A stretch of 64,000 bases of DNA from Sphingomonas cannabina (lineage in GTDB: Bacteria; Pseudomonadota; Alphaproteobacteria; Sphingomonadales; Sphingomonadaceae), in contig NZ_CP090059.1 in assembly GCF_021391395.1 (NCBI RefSeq), positions 186,001-250,000 of the forward strand, written 5' to 3'. The position numbers and the translations under genes were made by a program. The notes beneath the pieces are model-generated. The model saw only the letters and a list, made by a program, of their open reading frames with translations. It was not told the DNA's origin and did no database searches. Position 1 is the first letter of the stretch. Each line of letters begins with the position of its first letter. Shown here one piece after another: positions 56,342 to 64,000 of this stretch.

Positions 56342-57550
56342 TCGCTGCGCCGATCGCGGAATCTCGAACAGCCCCGCCGCGCCCATGCCCCCGGCAGTGC
56401 ACATAGAGACGACGACGTACCTCAACCCGCGCTTGCGTCCCTCGATCAGCGCGTGGCCGACGAGCCGCGATCCGGTCATGCCGAATGGATGTCCGATCGC
56501 GATCGCGCCGCCGTTGACGTTGAGCCGGTCCGGATCGATGCCGAGCGTGTCGCGGCAGTAGAGGCACTGCGACGCGAACGCCTCGTTGATCTCCCACAGT
56601 CCGATGTCCTCGATCCTGAGGCCGGCGCGCTTCAGCAGCTTGGGGACCGCGAACACCGGGCCGATGCCCATTTCGTCAGGCTCGCAGCCGGCGACCTGAA
56701 AGCCGCGGTAGATGCCGAGGATATCCTTGCCCTCCGCCTCGGCGGCTTTGCGCTCCATCAGCAGCTGCGCCGATGCGCCGTCGGAAAGCTGGCTGGCGTT
56801 GCCGGCGGTGACATGCCGCCCCTCCTTGATCAGCAGCCCGTCCTTGAACACGGTGCGCAGCCCCGCCAGGACTTCGACCGTTGTGCCGTCGCGGATGCCC
56901 TCGTCCTGCGTCACCGTCACCGGTTCGGTGCCGATGAGACTGCCGTCCTTGTCGTAATTGGCCTTTTCCACCGTGATCGGCGCGATCTCCTCGGCGAAGG
57001 CGCCGTTCCGGAGCCCGGCGAAGGCGCGCTGCTGGCTCATCGCGCCGAATGCATCCTGCGCCTCGCGGCTGATGCCGTAGCGTTCGGCGACCACTTCGGC
57101 GGTCTCGATCATTGTCATGTATGCGAGCGGCTTCCTCGCCAGCACCGACTCGTTCAGTACGCGCGCCGGCGCCTGCTTCGCCGTGAGCGAGATCGATTCC
57201 ATTCCGCCGGCGAGCGCGACGTCGATCTCGTCGCAGACGATGCCGCGCGCCGCCAGCGCGATCGCGGTGAGGCCGGAGCCGCATTTGCGATCGAGCGTGA
57301 ATGCCGGCACCTCGGTCGGCAGCCCCGCCGCGAACACGCACATGCGGGCAAGGTTGGCGCCCTGCGTACCCCACTCGTTGCCCGCGCCGAAGAAGACGTC
57401 GTCGATCCGCGTGGGATCGATGCCGGCGCGTTCGACCGCGGCGTTCATCACATGGGCGCCCAGCACCGGCGCTTCGGTCATGTTGAAATAGCCGCGATTG
57501 GCTTTGCCGATTCCGGTTCGGGCGGTCGAGACGATCACGGCTTCACGCAT
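55733..57550 (-). CDS. Thiolase (acetyl-CoA acyltransferase) with lost stop codon
   Basis: This frame encodes 605 residues, but thiolase homology covers only about 397, ending at GAAGLFEI near 56360. Normal thiolases stop a few residues beyond this point. Here the frame reads on for about 200 codons, antisense to lysE, with low-complexity composition. The core is intact: active-site Cys in [19 protein letters not shown], the His motif [16 protein letters not shown] and Cys in [12 protein letters not shown] deletion that removed the true stop is the simplest cause. The enzyme probably catalyses thiolysis or condensation of acyl-CoA. Confidence 0.87.
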   Translation of the reverse strand: MREAVIVSTARTGIGKANRGYFNMTEAPVLGAHVMNAAVERAGIDPTRIDDVFFGAGNEWGTQGANLARMCVFAAGLPTEVPAFTLDRKCGSGLTAIALAARGIVCDEIDVALAGGMESISLTAKQAPARVLNESVLARKPLAYMTMIETAEVVAERYGISREAQDAFGAMSQQRAFAGLRNGAFAEEIAPITVEKANYDKDGSLIGTEPVTVTQDEGIRDGTTVEVLAGLRTVFKDGLLIKEGRHVTAGNASQLSDGASAQLLMERKAAEAEGKDILGIYRGFQVAGCEPDEMGIGPVFAVPKLLKRAGLRIEDIGLWEINEAFASQCLYCRDTLGIDPDRLNVNGGAIAIGHPFGMTGSRLVGHALIEGRKRGLRYVVVSMCTAGGMGAAGLFEIPRSAQRSGRFHLQQGQAEADEDHPRQAVERPLDRGTAEIMGQRASAERIDGVPEALDRSEGHDEDRELGCLRQRRIDELRQEGRGEQEQLGIADADREAPAEQRRRRNGRGQIALAHVDRRHLATPGSDTEIDQIGDAGITQHLERAGYGEQERREPRGGRGKDGHERQQAAGHRRDAARHSQLHAARQDVEHVGSRRARQQDDRSYE

Positions 57551-57647
57551 GACGCCAGCTCTCCTAGATTTTCGTATTTTCGGTACGGACTAGCATGTGC
57601 AGCGCACAGGCACCATCTCATTGGTGCAGTCAAGCAGGAGACGGCAG

Positions 57648-58010
57648 ATGCCCGAGAAGCTCGAGCCCGGCCCCGACCATCCGATCACAATCACGCCCGC
57701 CGAGCGCCGCGTAGTGGTGAAGGCGGGAGGACGTACCATCGTCGACACCACCCGGGCGCTGAAGCTTGAGGAGGCCGATTACCCGCCGGTCTATTACGTG
57801 CCGCGCGCCGATGCCGATATGAGCGCGCTGGCCCGCACCGATCACGGCACCCATTGCCCCTATAAGGGCGAGGCCAGCTATTTCTCAGTACCGGGCGAGC
57901 GTGGCGCCAATGCTGTGTGGAGCTATGAGGAGCCGCACGAGGCAGTCGCGGCGATCAAGGACCACCTTGCCTTCTATTCCAACCGTGTCGATTCGATCGA
58001 GGTGGGCTAG
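57648..58010 (+). CDS. DUF427 family protein
   Basis: This protein of 120 residues shows the DUF427 pattern: ERRVVVKAGGRTIVDTTRAL, then YPPVYYVPRADADMSALART and HCPYKGEASYFSV. A C-terminal segment has VWSYEEPHEAVAAIKDHLAF. The family is widespread and of unknown function, sometimes compared to small beta-barrel proteins. Start 57648 follows a GGAG-like site. Confidence 0.9.
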   Translation: MPEKLEPGPDHPITITPAERRVVVKAGGRTIVDTTRALKLEEADYPPVYYVPRADADMSALARTDHGTHCPYKGEASYFSVPGERGANAVWSYEEPHEAVAAIKDHLAFYSNRVDSIEVG

Positions 58011-58107
58011 CGTTCCAGATTAACAGGTCTGAGCGGTTGAAATCGTCCAATAGCCGAAGACCATACGATCGCTGGCACTCTTCATCTGCGAGGCGTATGA
58101 TTAGCCT

Positions 58108-58290
58108 GTGCGGAGGGGTAGTTCTCGATTCTGGCTTATTGCCGCAGCGGTGTTCTGGGGCTTGATGTTCGCCATGAACTACCGCCAAGCTACTACGTTG
58201 CTCGTAGTTTCGACCATCGTGGGAGTGGTCGCTTCAACCGGATTCTTAGCCTTCTATGTATTACGGGCTCGGTTCGGCCGGCAGCGCTAG
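58108..58290 (+). CDS. Small membrane protein
   Basis: This short frame of 60 residues begins GTG and has two hydrophobic segments (FWLIAAAVFWGLMFAMNY and LLVVSTIVGVVASTGFLAFY) framed by basic residues. It could be a genuine small membrane protein, but there is no neighbour to support a role. The surrounding intergenic sequence is less GC-rich than the average of the window. Confidence 0.45.
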   Translation: MRRGSSRFWLIAAAVFWGLMFAMNYRQATTLLVVSTIVGVVASTGFLAFYVLRARFGRQR

Positions 58291-58367
58291 GCTTGGCTCG
58301 AGCTGTCCCACCTGAGAACGGAAGCTAACCACCAATACCAGCCGCTCAGATTTTCCAAGTCCATGCG

Positions 58368-59165
58368 CTAATCGGCAAAGTCCGGCGCCCGCTTCTCAAT
58401 ATTGGCGCGCACAGCCTCGATCTGGTTGGGTGAGCGCAGCAGCGCCGCCTGTTCGGCGCTCTCGGTCGAGAGAATGGTGGCGGCATCGGCCTCGACGGTC
58501 AGATTGGCGAGCCGCTTGGCGGCGCGGATCGCCTGCGGATTGCGCCCGGCGATGGTGGCCGCGAGCGTTAGCGCCTCGCCAAGCGGATCATCCGCCGCAC
58601 GGGTCGCGAAGCCGTGGCCCACCGCCGCAGCGCCGCTGAACTCCGCAGCGGTATAGGTCAGTTCGCGCATCACGTCGTCGCGCACTCGTCCGCGCCATAG
58701 CGCGAAGCCGGCCATGTCGGGGACGATGCCCCATTTCATCTCCATCACCGACAGCCGCGCCTCGGGGTGGATCAGCACCACATCGGCCCCGCTCGCGATC
58801 TGGAGACCGCCGCCGAAGGCGATACCGTGGACCGCGGCGATCACCGGCACCGACAGCGTGCGCCATCCCCAGGCGACCTGCTGCACGCGATTGGCGGCGC
58901 CGTGGCTGCGCGTCGCGAGGTCGATGTCGGAGCCGCCGGCGGCCATGCTCGCCATGTCGAGCCCGGCGCAGAAGGCGCGCCCCTCGCCCGACAGCACCAC
59001 CGCGCGCAGACCCGGCTCGCCCGCGAGCCGGTCGATCGCGGCGATGATCGCGTCGAACATGGCGGGATCGAGCGCATTGAGTTTGTCGGCGCGGGTCAGG
59101 CGGACGTCGGCGACGCCGCCGGCGATGGCGATCGAGACACGTTCGGTCGAGACATGGGCGGTCAT
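58368..59165 (-). CDS. Enoyl-CoA hydratase/isomerase family protein
   Basis: This crotonase-fold protein has 265 residues from start 59165 (MTAHVSTERVS). The oxyanion hole is in EGRAFCAGLDMASMA and VHGIAFGGGLQIASGADVVL, where the second glutamate of true hydratases is not clear, so an isomerase or other crotonase activity is possible. It ends with QIEAVRANIEKRAPDF. It is the last gene downstream of the peptide/HEAT operon on the same strand. Confidence 0.88.
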   Translation of the reverse strand: MTAHVSTERVSIAIAGGVADVRLTRADKLNALDPAMFDAIIAAIDRLAGEPGLRAVVLSGEGRAFCAGLDMASMAAGGSDIDLATRSHGAANRVQQVAWGWRTLSVPVIAAVHGIAFGGGLQIASGADVVLIHPEARLSVMEMKWGIVPDMAGFALWRGRVRDDVMRELTYTAAEFSGAAAVGHGFATRAADDPLGEALTLAATIAGRNPQAIRAAKRLANLTVEADAATILSTESAEQAALLRSPNQIEAVRANIEKRAPDFAD

Positions 59166-59187
59166 GGCCGCGACTATCGCGTGGGCC

Positions 59188-59775
59188 TCAGGTCGCGGCA
59201 AGCCGGTAGCCGACCCCCTTCTCGGTCTGGAGCATCGGCGCCGCGAAACCGCGGTCGAGCTTGGCCCTCAGCCGCGACATATGCACCGCGACGACATTGG
59301 TGCCGGGATCGAAGCGCAAACCCCACACCGCCTCCAGCAGCGCCTGGCGCGGCACCGCCTCACCGGCGTGCTGGGCGAGGTGGAGCAGCAGCGCATATTC
59401 GCGCGGGAACAGGCCGATCGCGCGGCCGGCGCGCGTCACCTTGCGCGCGACCCGGTCGATGAGCAGCTCGCCGACGCCGATCGGGGCCGCGGCGAACCGC
59501 AGCCGGGCGGCGATGCGCGCAGCGATCTCGTCAACGGGGGCACCGGCAAGCACGGCATCGTCGGCACCGGCATCGAGCGCGGACGAGACCTGATCGAGCG
59601 TCTCCACCATCAGGATCAACGGACCATGGCTGCGTGCCTCGACCAGCGCCTCCGACGTGAAGCCGGCCGCGCGAGCGAAGGTCGCGATTCCCCCGGCCGC
59701 GACACGAATACCGCGTGCCGCAAGCGCCGGCGCCAGTCCGGGTACGTCGCATTCGATGCGCACGCTGCCCCCCAT
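59188..59775 (-). CDS. Winged-helix regulator with degenerate receiver
   Basis: This protein of 195 residues has a C-terminal OmpR-type DNA-binding domain (FPREYALLLHLAQHAGEAVP, then VAVHMSRLRAKLDRGF and QTEKGVGYRLAA). The N-terminal half has the size of a receiver domain, but the phospho-acceptor aspartate region reads ILMVETLDQ without a clear aspartate, and an Asp-rich AGADDAV loop follows. It is therefore probably not controlled by a normal histidine kinase. It lies in the same transcription direction as the peptide operon. Confidence 0.85.
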   Translation of the reverse strand: MGGSVRIECDVPGLAPALAARGIRVAAGGIATFARAAGFTSEALVEARSHGPLILMVETLDQVSSALDAGADDAVLAGAPVDEIAARIAARLRFAAAPIGVGELLIDRVARKVTRAGRAIGLFPREYALLLHLAQHAGEAVPRQALLEAVWGLRFDPGTNVVAVHMSRLRAKLDRGFAAPMLQTEKGVGYRLAAT

Positions 59776-59804
59776 ATCAGCAACTTAGCCGGAATTAGAT
59801 CCAT

Positions 59805-60710
59805 TCATGCGGTAAGCTCCTCCGGATCGGATGCAATCCGGTCGAGCCGCAAGCGGGCATGGGCTGCTACATAGCGGTCGGGATCATCCGCCGCTCGCTC
59901 GAGTGCGGGCAGCGCTGCCGGTCCATCCGCCGACAGCAGCGCGTCGAGCGCGGTGACCCGCATCCGCTCGCAGGGATGGCGCCAAGCATAATCGCGCGCG
60001 AGACCCAGTCCCGCGTCTCCGCCGAGATGCGCGGCGATCGCGAGCAACCCCTCGGCCGGGGTGACGTTGAGTCCCTGGGCGATGGTGCCGCGGTCGAGGT
60101 CGAAGCGATATTGCTCGATCCACGGCTGTCCGGGGGCATAGCCGAGAATGTTGAGCGAGACCGAAAAGGCATCGGGCGGCAGCTGGCGATGGACGTCGCG
60201 CCGCGCGCGGTAGAGCATCAGCTTGCCCGGCTCGAGCCGCGAACGCTCGACGAAGCGCAGCCCAGCCGGCTCCCCCGGCACGCCGATCACGGCATCGGCA
60301 TCGCGCTCATAATAATCGCTCCAATAGCCGGGACCCTGATAACCGTAGGTCAGGAACGAGAAATTATGATCGTGCGGCATGTCGTAGAGGAAGGCGGCCG
60401 CGGCGCTCGCCCGCACCGCGGCGTCCTCCAGCGCCGGCCAGAAATTGGCGCGGATCAGATAACGGCCGGTGGGCGGCTTCAACAGGAAGGACTGGGCGCC
60501 ATAGCCGTTGCTCGCCGCCTGGCCGGCGCAGCGCATCTCCAGTTCGGCGATTGCGAGGTCGGCGAGGAAATCCGGATTGCGTCCCAACCGCGCGAGCAGC
60601 GGCCCTACATCGGCGAAACTGTCTTCGTCGCGCGGATCGAAGGGGTGCGCCTCCAACGCCTCGACCAGCTCGCCGAGCCCGATCGCCTCGCCCCGGCCGG
60701 CGTCGATCAT
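59805..60710 (-). CDS. HEAT/cupin-like protein, second of pair
   Basis: This protein of 301 residues starts at ATG 60710 (overlapping the stop of the neighbour) and shows a cupin-like metal pattern: HDHNFSFLTYGYQGPGYWSD with two histidines and LYRARRDVHRQLPPDAFSVS with a third. The C-terminal third is HEAT-like (DALLSADGPAALPALERAAD). I do not recognise a known family. The combination with a paralogue and a small peptide upstream suggests a peptide-related function. Confidence 0.6.
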   Translation of the reverse strand: MIDAGRGEAIGLGELVEALEAHPFDPRDEDSFADVGPLLARLGRNPDFLADLAIAELEMRCAGQAASNGYGAQSFLLKPPTGRYLIRANFWPALEDAAVRASAAAAFLYDMPHDHNFSFLTYGYQGPGYWSDYYERDADAVIGVPGEPAGLRFVERSRLEPGKLMLYRARRDVHRQLPPDAFSVSLNILGYAPGQPWIEQYRFDLDRGTIAQGLNVTPAEGLLAIAAHLGGDAGLGLARDYAWRHPCERMRVTALDALLSADGPAALPALERAADDPDRYVAAHARLRLDRIASDPEELTA

Positions 60711-61648
60711 GCGGGGCACGGCACCGCTTCCATTCGGGCGCGAATCGCCGCGAGCGTCGACCCCGCCGCCTCCCGCACCTCGCTATTGGGATCGCCCGCC
60801 GCCATCTCGGCGAGCCGCGGCAGCGCGGCGCGAGCGTCGAGCGCCAGCCATTCGCGCATCGCCGACCAGCGGACGTGGAAGGCACGGTCGCGCGTCGCCG
60901 CTTCGAACACATGGCCGGCATCGGTACGGCCCTGCGTGCGCAGCAAGGTCAGCAGCATCGCCCCGCGCGAGGCATAATCGTCGAGCGTCGAGGCACGCAG
61001 CAGCCGTCCGTCGATGATCGCATATTCGCGGACCAGCGCCGTTTCGGGCGGCCGGATCATGACGCTGAGCGTCACCACGTCACTCTTGGCGCCGACCGCG
61101 ACATGGCCGTCGGTCGCCCCGTCCTGGACGACCACGTCGCCGTCGGTGAGCACGAACGGCATGATCTCCACGGCCGGCGGAGCCGTTGCGGACGAGAAGT
61201 CGGCGCCGGCCGCCTCCACCCGCCAGCGCCGCAGCATCACGCCGCCCGCGTGGACGTAGCGGGTGACGGCGACATGCCCGGGCACCACCACGCTGCGCGG
61301 CAGAGCGGCTGCGAGTCCCCGCGCCGACAGCACCGCCGCGCTCACCCGTACCCCGGGCGAATCGAACAGCACCGCGCCGATCCGCGCCGGATCGCGGCTC
61401 ACCTTGAACGGCGGATCGAACAGCGGGTCCGCCGCCAATGCATCGACCAGCGGTGCGAGCAGCGCCTCGACCCAATGCATGTCCAACAGCAGCGCCGTCG
61501 CGCGCTGGCGAAGCTCGGTGGCGGGGGCATCGAGCGTCTCCGCCAGCATCCGCACCGGAGCCGAGGCGCGCCGGCCCGCGTTGATCTCGGCTGAGCGCGC
61601 CCGTGCCGCCGACCAGCGCCCCGCCGGGATGTCGGTCGAACCGCTCAT
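60707..61648 (-). CDS. HEAT/cupin-like protein, first of pair
   Basis: This protein of 313 residues starts at ATG 61648 after an AGG-type site; a longer start inside the peptide gene is possible. It has a central beta-rich region (VVPGHVAVTRYVHAGGVMLR and ATDGHVAVGAKSDVVTLSVM) and a C-terminal HEAT-like region (LPRLAEMAAGDPNSEVREAA). Sequence similarity to the second protein is in overall layout only. No signal peptide. Function unknown. Confidence 0.6.
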   Translation of the reverse strand: MSGSTDIPAGRWSAARARSAEINAGRRASAPVRMLAETLDAPATELRQRATALLLDMHWVEALLAPLVDALAADPLFDPPFKVSRDPARIGAVLFDSPGVRVSAAVLSARGLAAALPRSVVVPGHVAVTRYVHAGGVMLRRWRVEAAGADFSSATAPPAVEIMPFVLTDGDVVVQDGATDGHVAVGAKSDVVTLSVMIRPPETALVREYAIIDGRLLRASTLDDYASRGAMLLTLLRTQGRTDAGHVFEAATRDRAFHVRWSAMREWLALDARAALPRLAEMAAGDPNSEVREAAGSTLAAIRARMEAVPCPA

Positions 61649-61664
61649 CCTCGGACCCTTCCGC

Positions 61665-61820
61665 TCAGCCGGGATCCATTTCATAGACCAGCGCGGCGAC
61701 CCCGACGATCGTCTCGAACAATTGATCGCCCGAATATTCGGCGATCACCGCCGCGCCGTTGATCGCCACAAACGTCGCCAGGTCGGCGATGTCCGCGATG
61801 TTGATCGTGAACAGATCCAT
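61665..61820 (-). CDS. 51-residue peptide, possible RiPP-like precursor
   Basis: This small gene was found by reading the minus strand; it encodes MDLFTINIADIADLATFVAI, then a Gly/Ala-rich centre and a C-terminal YEMDPG. The 51 residues are hydrophobic and acidic with no Cys or Lys. Its stop lies 17 bases before the start of the HEAT/cupin pair, and an AGGGGGAAGG ribosome site precedes its ATG. Position as first gene of an operon with two unknown proteins suggests a precursor or signal peptide. This remains inference. Confidence 0.55.
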   Translation of the reverse strand: MDLFTINIADIADLATFVAINGAAVIAEYSGDQLFETIVGVAALVYEMDPG

Positions 61821-61893
61821 CGTCCTTCCCCCTCTTGCCGCCGGCCCGTGCCGGCGCTGGGAAGGCTAGGTCGGGTGCCCCACGGACGCTTAG

Positions 61894-61907
61894 TTACAAG
61901 TTTGTAA
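61894..61907. promoter_or_regulatory. TTACAA/TTGTAA palindrome between divergent operons
   Basis: TTACAAGTTTGTAA is a 6-2-6 inverted repeat in the interval between the 51-residue peptide gene (minus) and the thioesterase pair (plus). It is a good candidate operator for the regulator at 59188-59775, or for control of either transcript. No clear sigma-70 boxes were found. Confidence 0.5.
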
Positions 61908-61937
61908 AGTGGCGGCGGCCGCGATAGGGCGGGGCCA

Positions 61938-62360
61938 ATGAGCCTGCCCTTCCACCCGCGCATGTTCTTCGAGGGACGCGTGCAGGGGCACGGCCATGCG
62001 GTGGGCATCCGCTATCGCGATCACGGGGACGACTGGGCGGAGCTCGAGCTGCCCTACGATCCGCGGCTGATCGGCGAGCAGGCGACGGGCGTGATCGCCT
62101 CCGGCCCGATCCTGACCTTGATGGACATGGCGACCAGCGTCGCGGCGTGGCTGAAGCGCGGGCGCTTCGTCCCCCATGCCACGCTCGACCTGCGCATCGA
62201 CTATCTGCGCGCGGCGCGCCCGGGCGAGACGGTGGTCGGGCGCGGCGAATGTTATCGCGTGACCCGCTCGATCGCGTTCGTGCGCGGCCATGCCCATGAC
62301 GGCGACCCGGCCGATCCGCTCGCGCATGTCGCCGGCACCTTCATGCTGACGGAGGGCTGA
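61938..62360 (+). CDS. PaaI-type thioesterase, first of two
   Basis: This hotdog-fold protein of 140 residues shows GVIASGPILTLMDMATSVAA and the following HATLDLRIDYLRAARPGETV, with the catalytic Asp/Asn pattern of the PaaI branch. These enzymes hydrolyse aromatic or medium-chain acyl-CoA. Its stop codon overlaps the ATG of the second gene (TGATG). Confidence 0.88.
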   Translation: MSLPFHPRMFFEGRVQGHGHAVGIRYRDHGDDWAELELPYDPRLIGEQATGVIASGPILTLMDMATSVAAWLKRGRFVPHATLDLRIDYLRAARPGETVVGRGECYRVTRSIAFVRGHAHDGDPADPLAHVAGTFMLTEG

Positions 62361-62758
62361 TGCGGCTGCCGCCCTATGCCGATCTCCTCGGCCTATCGAT
62401 CGAAGCCGGCGAAGGCTCGCCCGTCCTGGTGATGCCGTTCGATGAGGTTCGACTGTCCGGGCGCCCCGGCTTCCTCCATGGCGGCGCGATCGGCGGGCTG
62501 CTCGAGATGGCGGCGATCGTCGCGCTGCATCATGCCCTTGGCGACGACGGCACGCGGATCAAGCCGGTCAATCTAACGGTCGATTACATGCGCGGCGGCC
62601 GCGCCAAGGCGACGCGCGCGCAGGGCATCATCCGCCGCCTCGGCACCCGCATCGCCAATGTCGATGCGACCGCCTGGCAGGACGATCCCGACAAGCCGAT
62701 TGCCGCCGCACGCCAGACCTTCCTGCTGGTGCGGCCTAGCTCCCCGGCGTCAGCTTGA
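62360..62758 (+). CDS. PaaI-type thioesterase, second of two
   Basis: This protein of 132 residues has the same fold: HGGAIGGLLEMAAIVALHHA and VNLTVDYMRGGRAKATRAQG. The pair is probably a recent or ancient tandem duplication that may form a heteromer. Its 3' end overlaps the antisense sugar dehydrogenase gene by 23 bases. Confidence 0.88.
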   Translation: MRLPPYADLLGLSIEAGEGSPVLVMPFDEVRLSGRPGFLHGGAIGGLLEMAAIVALHHALGDDGTRIKPVNLTVDYMRGGRAKATRAQGIIRRLGTRIANVDATAWQDDPDKPIAAARQTFLLVRPSSPASA

Positions 62759-63923
62759 GCAGCCGCCCGGTCGGCGCGTCCTCCAGCACCCAGATCGCAC
62801 CGTCCGGCCCCTGCTCCACCTCGCGGATGCGGTTGCCGAGCGGGATGCGCTGCATCTCGGTGCCGGCGGTGCCGCTGATCCGGACGCGTACGAGGCCCTG
62901 GCTGCTAAGCCCACCGAGGATCGCGTCTCCATGCCAGTCCGCGAACAGATTGCCCGAGTAGAAGATCAGGCCCGCCGGTGAGATCACCGGGTTCCACGAG
63001 ATTGCGGGCGCGGCATAGCCGTCGCCGGGCGCATGGTCAGGGATCGGCGTGCCGTCGTAGTTGCTGCCGTTCGAGACGTTGGGCCAGCCATAGTTCTTGC
63101 CCGGCTCGATCAGATTGAGCTCGTCGCCGCCCTTGGGGCCCATCTCATGTTCCCACAATCGCTCCGACGCATCGAAGGCGAGGCCGTAGGGATTGCGATG
63201 GCCGAGCGTCCAGATCTCCGGCCGCGCGCCGGTCGTGCTCGCGAAGGGATTGCCTGCCGCCACGCTGCCATCCGGGTTGAGCCGCACGATCTTGCCGAGC
63301 GTGCCGCCCATGTCCTGCGCCGGGCTACCCTGCTGACGCTCGCCGGTCGCGACGAACAGGTAGCGGCCGTCGGGCGAGAAGGCGAGCCGCGCGCCCAGCT
63401 GCCCGCCGGTGGTGGTCGGCACCGCGCGCCAGATCACGCTGAGCCCATCGAGTCTGGGTGTGCCGTCGAGGTTCAGCGTCGCGCGCGCCACCGCCAGCCG
63501 CTGCCCGCCCGAGGCGCTCTCGGCGTAGCTGAGGTAGATGCGGCGGTTGTTGGCGTAATCAGGATCGAGGATCACGTCCTGGAAGCCGAGTTGGCCGCCG
63601 TAATAGACCGCCGGCACGCCGCTGACCTCGGTCTTGGCGCCGCCCTGCGTCGCGAGCTGCAGCCGGCCCGGCTTCTCGGTCACCAGCATCCGGCCGTCGG
63701 GCAGGAACACCATCGCCCAGGGCGCGTCGAAGGTCGCCACCACCTGCCGGTTCACCGAGGTGATCGGCGAGGGTGAGGGACTAGGCGTCGGAGACGGGCT
63801 GGGGGATGGCGTGGGTGTCGGAGTCGCAGTCGGCGTCGGGCTCGGAGTCGGTGAACTGCCGCCATCGCCGCCGTCGCAACCGGCGAGCGCCGCCAGTATC
63901 AGCACGGTCGTCCAGCGTTTCAT
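62736..63923 (-). CDS. PQQ-dependent sugar dehydrogenase-like lipoprotein
   Basis: This protein of 395 residues has a signal with lipobox LAGC, then a Pro/Thr/Ser-rich linker and the GSDH beta-propeller: FDAPWAMVFLPDGRMLVTEK, GLAFDASERLWEHEMGPKGG and WNPVISPAGLIFYSG. Soluble aldose sugar dehydrogenases of this group oxidise sugars in the periplasm with PQQ. The cofactor is not made by any gene in this window. Terminal codons overlap the thioesterase. Confidence 0.9.
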   Translation of the reverse strand: MKRWTTVLILAALAGCDGGDGGSSPTPSPTPTATPTPTPSPSPSPTPSPSPSPITSVNRQVVATFDAPWAMVFLPDGRMLVTEKPGRLQLATQGGAKTEVSGVPAVYYGGQLGFQDVILDPDYANNRRIYLSYAESASGGQRLAVARATLNLDGTPRLDGLSVIWRAVPTTTGGQLGARLAFSPDGRYLFVATGERQQGSPAQDMGGTLGKIVRLNPDGSVAAGNPFASTTGARPEIWTLGHRNPYGLAFDASERLWEHEMGPKGGDELNLIEPGKNYGWPNVSNGSNYDGTPIPDHAPGDGYAAPAISWNPVISPAGLIFYSGNLFADWHGDAILGGLSSQGLVRVRISGTAGTEMQRIPLGNRIREVEQGPDGAIWVLEDAPTGRLLKLTPGS

Positions 63924-64000
63924 GGCCTGGTCCTCTCCAGTCCCCCCGCGGCAAACTCCCCTATGACGCTTCGTGCTAGCCCTCGACCTACGGCGGTGTC
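63924..64000. other. Right edge, no gene seen
   Basis: The last 77 bases hold no reading frame or RNA that I can support. They are probably the promoter region of the sugar dehydrogenase gene and the start of the next interval. Confidence 0.4.

Overview
The window comes from a high-GC alphaproteobacterium. Gene content (gyrB, nth, dapB, ppc, a sirtuin, acyl-CoA enzymes) and the style of the mobile element point to Sphingomonadaceae, probably Sphingomonas or a close relative. It splits into two halves at a tRNA-Arg gene near 34.5 kb: an integrative conjugative element (ICE) on the left and ordinary chromosome on the right.

ICE, about 1-34.5 kb. Nearly all core genes lie on the minus strand. 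Read in the direction of transcription, the left block is traG (coupling protein), a ribbon-helix-helix regulator, then trbB-C-D-E-J-K-L-F-G-I and the start of a DUF2274 gene, i.e. a complete TrbB-I type IV secretion channel. Between traG and the relaxase sits a plus-strand cargo cassette: MerR-like regulator, large N6-adenine-type DNA methyltransferase and PIN ribonuclease, preceded by two matching operators. Next come the DUF3363 relaxase with a repeat-rich oriT-like leader, a VirB1-like transglycosylase, DUF736, a TraF/S26 peptidase, DUF2840, iteron-like repeats, RepA, an AlpA-like protein, a DUF2285 protein and an XRE regulator. The distal ICE part holds DUF932, DUF736 and ParB-like genes. 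Two of these share a ~170-nt non-coding leader. A fragment of a magnesium transporter and an SRPBCC gene are also there. The last cargo (29.2-34.1 kb) looks like defence: a CD-NTase-like nucleotidyltransferase with a PD-(D/E)XK-like DUF6602 partner, convergent with a subtilisin-like peptidase and AAA ATPase pair. No integrase is present in the window.

Boundary, 34.1-34.9 kb. An intact tRNA-Arg(CCG) lies next to a second tRNA-Arg(CCG) that stops in the anticodon stem. This is the signature of tRNA-directed integration; several TGGTGAGTT repeats lie around it.

Chromosome, 34.9-64 kb. DNA repair and lysine synthesis genes (nth, dapB) are followed by an ArsR/AHSA1 pair, a class III sirtuin, a REPIN hairpin, a CitE-like lyase, a metallopeptidase gene frameshifted by a 20-bp tandem duplication, gyrB, an esterase, a Bcr-type exporter, small enzymes, a 2OG-Fe oxygenase, ppc, ExbD, and a second ArsR/DUF1428/AHSA1/VOC operon. 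Further right are LysE, a thiolase that has lost its stop codon, an enoyl-CoA hydratase, and an uncharacterised operon of a 51-residue peptide, two HEAT/cupin-like proteins and a regulator with a degenerate receiver. Two PaaI-type thioesterases and a PQQ-type sugar dehydrogenase close the window.

The strongest leads for undescribed biology are the MerR-methyltransferase-PIN cassette, the NTase-DUF6602 pair, the duplicated leader of the DUF932 and ParB genes, and the 51-residue peptide operon.
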